DNA from: Lachnospiraceae bacterium
GTDB taxonomy: Bacteria; Bacillota; Clostridia; Lachnospirales; Lachnospiraceae
Reading direction: 5' to 3'
Assembly: GCA_015056865.1 (NCBI GenBank)
Contig: SVFM01000022.1
Coordinates: 1-45,227, forward strand
DNA: 45,227 nucleotides
In this document: one piece after another, positions 40,687 through 45,227 of the stretch
Numbering within the stretch: the stretch's first letter is position 1
Layout: every line of letters starts with the position of its first letter
Program-made: the position numbers and the translations under genes
The notes under the pieces: model-generated
Database searches by the model: none
Told to the model about the DNA's origin: nothing
Seen by the model: only the letters and a program-made list of their open reading frames with translations

Positions 40687-41925
40687 TTATATCAAAGGAT
40701 ACTTGTCCGTCAATGTCTGCACGATAGCTCTGGCCTGAGAGACCTTCTCCTCGCCACCCTTGATCACCATGGCAATGGCCTCTGCGATCTGATCCATATC
40801 CTCAGGCTTCATACCTCTGGAAGTAACCGCAGGAGTACCCAGTCTGACACCGCTGGTTACAAAGGGTGACTGAGGATCGTTGGGAATGGTATTCTTATTG
40901 CAGGTAATATGTGCCGCATCCAAAAGCTTCTCTACTGCCTTGCCTGTGAGTCCGAAATTGGTCAGATCCACCAGCATCAGGTGGTTATCCGTACCTCCGG
41001 AAACAATCTTGATGCCTCTGTCCATAAGGCCTTTGCAAAGTGCCTGAGCGTTATCCATGATGCCCTTCTGATAGGCCTTAAACTCCTCAGAAAGTGCCTC
41101 CTTAAAGCATACTGCCTTGGCTGCGATCACATGCATCAAAGGACCACCCTGAATGCCGGGGAAGATTGCCTTATTAAAGTTAAACTTCTCGGCTGCTTCC
41201 TTATTGCAAAGGATCAAACCGCCCCTGGGACCACGCAGGGTCTTGTGGGTCGTGGTGGTAACCACGTCCGCATAGGGAATGGGGCTGGGATGAAGGCCTG
41301 CGGCCACCAAGCCTGCAATGTGAGCCATATCTACCATGAGCACAGCACCGACTTCATCTGCCACCTCGCGGAATTTCTTAAAATCAATGGTTCTTGCATA
41401 AGCGGAAGCACCTGCAATGATCATCTTCGGCTTTGCCTCAAGGGCGATCTCTCTCAGTTTGTCATAATCGATGAAACCATCATCATTTACACCATAGGGA
41501 ACAATATTGAAATACTTACCGGACATATTTACCGGGCTGCCATGGGTCAGATGTCCGCCATGATCCAGATTCATACCCATGATCGTATCCCCGGGCTTAC
41601 ACACCGCGAACTGCACTGCCATATTGGCCTGTGCACCGGAATGAGGCTGTACATTTGCATAATCACAGCCGAACAGCTCCTTGGCCCGCTCAATGGCCAG
41701 AGTCTCTACCACGTCCACGCACTCACAGCCTCCGTAATATCTCTTCCCCGGATAACCTTCTGCATATTTATTCGTCAGCGGGCTTCCCATAGCCGCCATA
41801 ACGGCCTTGCTCACCCAGTTCTCTGACGCGATCAACTCAATATGACTGTTCTGTCTCGCCTGCTCATCCTCAATCGCCTGAGCCACTTCCATATCAACTG
41901 CCTTTACTTCGTCCAATGAATACAT
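40687..41925 (-). CDS. glyA: Serine hydroxymethyltransferase
   Basis: Interconverts serine and glycine with transfer of a one-carbon unit to tetrahydrofolate. The PLP-binding Lys228 lies in [38 protein letters not shown] and [13 protein letters not shown] complete the active site. Length 412 is standard. It has its own extended -10 promoter. No riboswitch is visible in the short leader. Confidence 0.98.
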   Translation of the reverse strand: MYSLDEVKAVDMEVAQAIEDEQARQNSHIELIASENWVSKAVMAAMGSPLTNKYAEGYPGKRYYGGCECVDVVETLAIERAKELFGCDYANVQPHSGAQANMAVQFAVCKPGDTIMGMNLDHGGHLTHGSPVNMSGKYFNIVPYGVNDDGFIDYDKLREIALEAKPKMIIAGASAYARTIDFKKFREVADEVGAVLMVDMAHIAGLVAAGLHPSPIPYADVVTTTTHKTLRGPRGGLILCNKEAAEKFNFNKAIFPGIQGGPLMHVIAAKAVCFKEALSEEFKAYQKGIMDNAQALCKGLMDRGIKIVSGGTDNHLMLVDLTNFGLTGKAVEKLLDAAHITCNKNTIPNDPQSPFVTSGVRLGTPAVTSRGMKPEDMDQIAEAIAMVIKGGEEKVSQARAIVQTLTDKYPLI

Positions 41926-41964
41926 ATCCTATACTCCTTTTCATTAATTTATGCTTTGGAAAAC

Positions 41965-41992
41965 AGTATACCATATTTTTCAACTATTGCAA
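41965..41992 (-). promoter_or_regulatory. glyA promoter
   Basis: On the minus strand TTGCAA (41992-41987), a 16-base spacer, and TATACT (41970-41965) preceded by TGG, an extended -10. It lies 39 bases before the glyA ATG. Confidence 0.7.
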
Positions 41993-42050
41993 GTATCTCA
42001 TTTTGTGGTAAAATAAGTACATAATTGTCAATATTCACAGGGGAGTTACC

Positions 42051-42259
42051 TAAGGAGAAAGAAAGGAGGGCTGGGGGTGTGCGGGCCGGCGTTTTGCACC
42101 ATGCTCGGACACATTTTCATTCCGTGAAAAACGTAACAGTACATATGGATTTTCTGCGCGACCCCGCTTGAAAATCCAAGTGCTGACGTTTTTCAAGGGT
42201 CCTGTGCATGGTGCAAAACGCCGGCCCGCACATCCCCAGCCCTCCTTTCTTTCTCCTTA
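42051..42259. repeat. Giant palindrome with 54-bp arms between glyA and the lipid kinase gene
   Basis: Arm 42051-42104 is complementary to 42206-42259 over all 54 positions with a single G-T pair. Inside, TGAAAAACGT (42125-42134) pairs with ACGTTTTTCA (42185-42194) and GGATTTTC (42147-42154) with GAAAATCC (42170-42177), so the whole 209 bases could fold as one rod. The outer part is purine-rich (AAGGAGAAAG), the middle GC-rich (GGGCCGGCG). ACC flanks both ends, a possible 3-base duplication. It has no ORF of note. It could be a MITE-like element or a structured RNA. The rest of this 386-base spacer holds the glyA promoter; I recognise no promoter for the plus-strand gene. Confidence 0.85.
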
Positions 42260-42311
42260 ACCCAATCCTCTCTGACTTGCAACAATGATATCATACAACA
42301 GGAGAAAATTT

Positions 42312-43235
42312 ATGTACTATTTTATCGTGAATCCTGCCTCCAGATCCGGGAAAGGGCAAATTCTTTGGGATAAGACCATACAGCCTGCCCTCAAAAAGAG
42401 AAATGTGGAATACGAGGTTTACTTTTCCAAAAAGCCTGGGGATCTGACCAGGCTTGCCAGGGAGATAGGTTCCAAGATCACGGATAAAAACTCCCATCTG
42501 GTTATTGTGGGAGGCGATGGTACGGTCAATGAAACTCTGCAGGGGCTTGCTGACCTGCCTGGTGTTTCTCTCAGCTACATTCCCACCGGCTCCAGCAACG
42601 ATCTGGCCCGGGATCTTGGTTTCTCCAAAAAGCCGGAGCAGATCCTGAATCATCTGTTGGATCATGCAGAGATAAAGAAAATGGATGTAGGTGTATTAAA
42701 GAGTGCCCACGGCACCCGCATGTTCGCCGTCAGCTGTGGCATCGGCTATGATGCAGCGGTTTGCCAGGAGGCAAATCTGTCCAAGGTTAAGAAAGCCTTT
42801 AACAGGATCGGTCTGGGAAAGCTGACCTATCTGGGGATTGCCATCAAGCAGCTTTTTGCCACCAAACTGGAGGCATGCGACATTTATTTGGACGATAAAG
42901 CTCCTATCCATATCAAAAAGCTTTATTTTGTGGCTGTCATGAACCATCGCTATGAGGGCGGCGGATTTCAGTTCTGCCCCGATGCAAATGCCCAGGATGG
43001 AATCTTGAATTTGTGCGTAATCAGAAACTTGCCCAAGCTGTTGGTTTTATTGGCACTTCCCACAGGCTTTTTCGGAAAACATTATATTTTTCCCGGAGTA
43101 GACTCCTACAAGGCCTCCTGCGTCAGGATTGTCACCGGGAAACCCCTTTGGGTACATACCGATGGTGAGATCATCGAAAAAAGTTCGGATATTACCGTGA
43201 CCTGCGCTCCCGGTAAAATAAACTTCCGCTACTAG
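42312..43235 (+). CDS. Diacylglycerol/lipid kinase family protein (YegS/DgkB-like)
   Basis: YFIVNPASRSGKGQ starts the catalytic domain; the nucleotide motif GGDGTVNE is at 67-74 and IPTGSSNDLARDLG follows. A second beta-sandwich domain carries the HRYEGGGFQFCPDANAQDG block. Length 307 fits DgkB/YegS-like enzymes that phosphorylate diacylglycerol or related lipids. ATG 42312 has AGGAGA seven bases upstream. The next gene is a PAP2-type membrane phosphatase, a common partner in lipid phosphate turnover. Confidence 0.93.
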   Translation: MYYFIVNPASRSGKGQILWDKTIQPALKKRNVEYEVYFSKKPGDLTRLAREIGSKITDKNSHLVIVGGDGTVNETLQGLADLPGVSLSYIPTGSSNDLARDLGFSKKPEQILNHLLDHAEIKKMDVGVLKSAHGTRMFAVSCGIGYDAAVCQEANLSKVKKAFNRIGLGKLTYLGIAIKQLFATKLEACDIYLDDKAPIHIKKLYFVAVMNHRYEGGGFQFCPDANAQDGILNLCVIRNLPKLLVLLALPTGFFGKHYIFPGVDSYKASCVRIVTGKPLWVHTDGEIIEKSSDITVTCAPGKINFRY

Positions 43236-43285
43236 AAACGCACTTTATAAAAATTAAGATTCTCTAAATGTTTACAAAAAACTAT

Positions 43286-43313
43286 TTTCAAACGATGAAA
43301 GTTGGTTTATACT
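43286..43313 (+). promoter_or_regulatory. Candidate promoter of the PAP2-family gene
   Basis: TTTCAA (43286-43291), 16 bases, then TATACT (43308-43313), about 38 bases before the TTG start. The -35 is weak. Confidence 0.4.
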
Positions 43314-43351
43314 TGCTGTGTTACTTAGGTGATTTTTAGGGGGAGACCATT

Positions 43352-44044
43352 TTGAAAAGAATATTTAGTTTTTGTCGGAAGTACTCTCATGCCCTACCGC
43401 TTCTTTTGTACGGCATTGTATATTTGACATGGTTCTATTTACTGGAACAGAAGGTTACCAAGCATTATACCGTGATCCACATGGATATTGATAACTATAT
43501 TCCCTTCTGTGAAATATTTGTGATTCCATATTTTATGTGGTTTGCCTACATTGCAGTTGTAGTCTGCTACTTCCTCTTTAAGGATAAGGATGATTACTAT
43601 CGCATGTGCATTTTTCTGGGCTCAGGTATGACAGTATTTCTGCTTGTCTCCACCTTTTGGCCCAACGGACACCATTTGAGACTGGCCGTTATGCCCAGAG
43701 AAAATATTTTTACAAAACTGGTGGAATATCTCTGGAGCATTGACACCGCTACCAACTTGTGGCCAAGCATCCATGTTTATAATTCCATCGGTGTACATCT
43801 GGCCATTGCCAAGAGCAAGCATTTTGCCACCCGCAGGGGAATCCGCATTGCTTCTCTGGTGCTTTGTACCGCCATCATCCTCTCCACCGTCTTCATCAAA
43901 CAGCACTCCGTGTTTGATGTGATCACAGCCTTTATGATGGCCGGAGGCATGTATGTATTGGTGTATCGCAAGGATGTGTATGTGACTATGAAGCAAAGAA
44001 TGCGCGCCAAGACCAAGCATAGAAAAAGACCCCAGATTGGGTAA
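43352..44044 (+). CDS. PAP2-family membrane phosphatase or lipid transferase
   Basis: About six membrane segments. The signature NLWPSIHVYNS (Ser139, His141) and KQHSVFDV (His185, Asp189) match the second and third phosphatase motifs of the PAP2 / inositol-phosphorylceramide-synthase-like branch; the first motif is not clear. The likely substrate is a lipid phosphate or phospholipid head group. It starts at TTG, with GGGGGAG seven bases upstream, and has a Lys/Arg-rich cytoplasmic tail. Length 230. Confidence 0.85.
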   Translation: MKRIFSFCRKYSHALPLLLYGIVYLTWFYLLEQKVTKHYTVIHMDIDNYIPFCEIFVIPYFMWFAYIAVVVCYFLFKDKDDYYRMCIFLGSGMTVFLLVSTFWPNGHHLRLAVMPRENIFTKLVEYLWSIDTATNLWPSIHVYNSIGVHLAIAKSKHFATRRGIRIASLVLCTAIILSTVFIKQHSVFDVITAFMMAGGMYVLVYRKDVYVTMKQRMRAKTKHRKRPQIG

Positions 44045-44060
44045 ATTGTTGATTGTAAGT

Positions 44061-44088
44061 AAAAGAGAGCGATTGTGCTCTCTTTTTT
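44061..44088 (+). terminator. Terminator of the PAP2-family gene
   Basis: AAAGAGAGC (44062-44070) pairs with GCTCTCTTT (44077-44085) around GATTGT, followed by more T on the plus strand. Confidence 0.92.
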
Positions 44089-44197
44089 CATACCCGTAAA
44101 CAAAGTAGGACCGGGACATGTGCGTCTAACGGCGTAGTAGATACTGCGCGAGTACCAAGGCGCGCCTGAAGCTGATTCCTAAGCTTTCCCGGGCTCC

Positions 44198-44909
44198 GGC
44201 AGCCGCCTTTTTCTCTCCTAGATCCACTTACCAGGGTCTGGCGGCCGCCTTCCATTTCCTGCGATCCATTTTAAGCCTTCCGCAAGGCTTTATTGGGAAC
44301 CGGCGGCCGCCTCTTCCTCTCCTGGATCCACTTACCAGGGTCTGGCGGCCGCCTTCCATTTCCTGCGATCCATTTTAAGCCTTCCGCAAGGCTTTATTGG
44401 GCGCTGGCGGCCGCCTCTTCCTCTCCTGGATCCACTTACCGGGGTCTGGCGGCCGCCTTCCGCTTCCTGCGATCCATTTTAAGCCTTCCGCAAGGCTTTA
44501 TTGGGCGCTGGCGGCCGCCTCTTGCTCTCTGCGATCCACTTACCAGGGTCTGGCGGCCGCCTTTCATTTCCTGCGATCCATTTTGCGCCTTCCGCAAGGC
44601 TTTATTGGGAACCGGCGGCCGCCTCTTGCTCTCTGCGATCCACTTACCAGGGTCTGGCGGCCGCCTTCCTCTCCCTGCGATCCATTTTAAGCCTTCCGCA
44701 AGGCTTTATTGGGCTCCGGCGGCCGCCTTTTTCTCTCCTAGATCCACTTACCGGGGTCTGGCGGCCGCCTTCCGCTTCCTGCGATCCATTTTAAGCCTTG
44801 CGCAAGGCTTTATTGGGAACCGGCGGCCGCCTTTTCCTCTCCTGGATCCACTTCCGGGGGTCTAGCGGCCGCCTTCCGCTTCCTGCGATCCATTTTAAGC
44901 CTTGCGCCA
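44198..44909. repeat. Seven tandem 104-bp dimeric repeats with GGCGGCCGCC palindromes
   Basis: GGCGGCCGCC recurs at 44240, 44302, 44344, 44406, 44448, 44510, 44552, 44614, 44656, 44718 and 44760, with slightly changed copies at 44198 and 44864 and a further copy at 44822. Spacing alternates 42 and 62 bases, so each 104-base unit is a dimer of two related half-units: both run palindrome, pyrimidine stretch, CCTGnGATCCA. The longer half also holds the hairpin AAGCCTTnCGCAAGGCTT followed by TATTGGG. All frames are open over long stretches, but 104 is not a multiple of three and there is no ribosome site, so coding is unlikely. The array lies between the convergent 3' ends of the PAP2 gene and the Cys-rich gene. 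The first 110 bases after the PAP2 terminator (44089-44197) show nothing recognisable. Confidence 0.93.
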
Positions 44910-44919
44910 AAACGGTTGC

Positions 44920-45138
44920 CTAGCTTCCATCCACCTGAGATTGGAACGCTTCCTGTAAACATTTGGCCACATCATCCACCTTGACAAATCCCGCACAGAA
45001 ATTGTCTTCATAATCCTCTTCATAATGGACGCACTCCCTCTGTTTACTACTATCCTTCCTCTGCTTACAAAAGGTACATAATTCCAATTCTACACTTTGT
45101 CCCTGCGCACAAAAAACTACCGCATGTTTCTTCTTCAT
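44920..45138 (-). CDS. Small Cys-rich protein coupled to the upstream gene
   Basis: A 72-residue soluble protein with six Cys, including CTFCKQRKD and later RECVHYEEDY and FCAGFVK, and an acidic middle. Its ATG overlaps the stop of the preceding gene as ATGA, with GGAGGAAAG directly upstream. No family is recognised; metal binding or disulfides are possible. Its stop lies ten bases from the repeat array. Confidence 0.7.
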   Translation of the reverse strand: MKKKHAVVFCAQGQSVELELCTFCKQRKDSSKQRECVHYEEDYEDNFCAGFVKVDDVAKCLQEAFQSQVDGS

Positions 45139-45227
45139 CTTTCCTCCACCCGATCACAAAACGCCACCACCCTATTTTCCCCACCCAAGGTGCAGGTGTA
45201 CAGCACCAGAGCATATCCACTGTCATA
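45135..45227 (-). CDS. C-terminal end of a probable sortase (partial)
   Basis: Thirty codons are visible, ending in YALVLYTCTLGGENRVVAFC and then DRVEER. The TLxTC-like LYTCT followed by an Arg (ENRVV) in the last strand is the active-site pattern of class B-like sortases, which anchor surface proteins to the wall. Only the tail is in the window, so the call is moderate. It is translationally coupled to the Cys-rich gene. Confidence 0.5.
   Translation of the reverse strand, partial: YDSGYALVLYTCTLGGENRVVAFCDRVEER

Noticed and set aside
40909..41826. Plus-strand open frame of 305 codons opposite glyA
   Set aside because: It is the complement of a highly conserved glyA reading frame; no domain is recognised.
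44293..44865. Long open frames on the plus strand across the 104-bp repeats (about 190 residues)
   Set aside because: The repeat length is not a multiple of three, so successive copies are read in different frames. There is no ribosome site, and the openness follows from the GC-rich, stop-poor repeat.
44198..44909. CRISPR array
   Set aside because: The units are 104 bases and similar along their whole length, with no unique spacers and no cas genes nearby.
1..45227. tRNA, rRNA or known riboswitch genes
   Set aside because: I saw no cloverleaf with CCA end, no rRNA motifs and no recognised riboswitch core in the intergenic regions.

Overview
This window reads as chromosome of a spore-forming, anaerobic Clostridia bacterium, most likely a member of the Lachnospiraceae. 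The basis is a complete spoIIIA operon, spoIVB, a stand-alone glycyl-radical protein, a chromosomal type IV pilus locus of Gram-positive type, moderate GC content, and a gene order (spoIIIA, Asp23-like gene, nusB, xseA, xseB, ispA, dxs, tlyA, argR, recN, spoIVB) that matches the well-known Bacillus/Clostridium arrangement. No species can be named from the sequence alone.

Layout. 1-3.1 kb is the edge of a mobile element: a frameshifted GHKL-type sensor kinase (cut by the window edge), a LytTR response regulator and a large serine recombinase. It sits just downstream of spoIVB, where spo0A would normally be. 3.1-13.5 kb is a long, tightly packed minus-strand housekeeping run: Asp23-like protein, nusB, xseA, xseB, ispA, dxs, tlyA, nadK, argR, recN, then a terminator and spoIVB. 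13.5-17.6 kb carries a transglutaminase-like lipoprotein, prfC and deoB. 17.6-22.9 kb is spoIIIAA-AH with one extra small membrane-protein gene between AG and AH. A divergent short grcA follows (23.1 kb), with a Fur/PerR-type operator.

23.5-33.0 kb is a minus-strand type IV pilus operon: a pilin fused to a predicted beta-helix, a conventional pilin, three minor prepilins, then PilM-like, PilD, PilC and PilB, followed by a 48-residue membrane peptide and an AP2-domain protein. Directly upstream, 33.1-34.5 kb, is a tyrosine recombinase gene enclosed by a perfect 24-bp inverted repeat whose halves look like recombinase core sites. Inside the enclosed DNA is a TTGACA-N17-TATGTT promoter that now points away from the pilus operon and into a strong terminator. 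Inversion would place it in front of the operon. This looks like a self-contained phase-variation switch for the whole pilus locus and is the main finding.

34.6-36.0 kb is an AAA+/DUF4143 ATPase. 36.3-40.6 kb is an amino-acid operon (regulatory ACT protein, homoserine dehydrogenase, an ApgM-family protein that probably acts as homoserine kinase, aspartate kinase). 40.7-41.9 kb is glyA. On the plus strand follow a diacylglycerol-kinase-like gene and a PAP2-family membrane protein. The two flanking intergenic regions are striking: a palindrome with 54-bp arms (42.05-42.26 kb) and seven tandem 104-bp dimeric repeats rich in GGCGGCCGCC (44.2-44.9 kb). The window ends in a cysteine-rich small gene coupled to the tail of a probable sortase gene.
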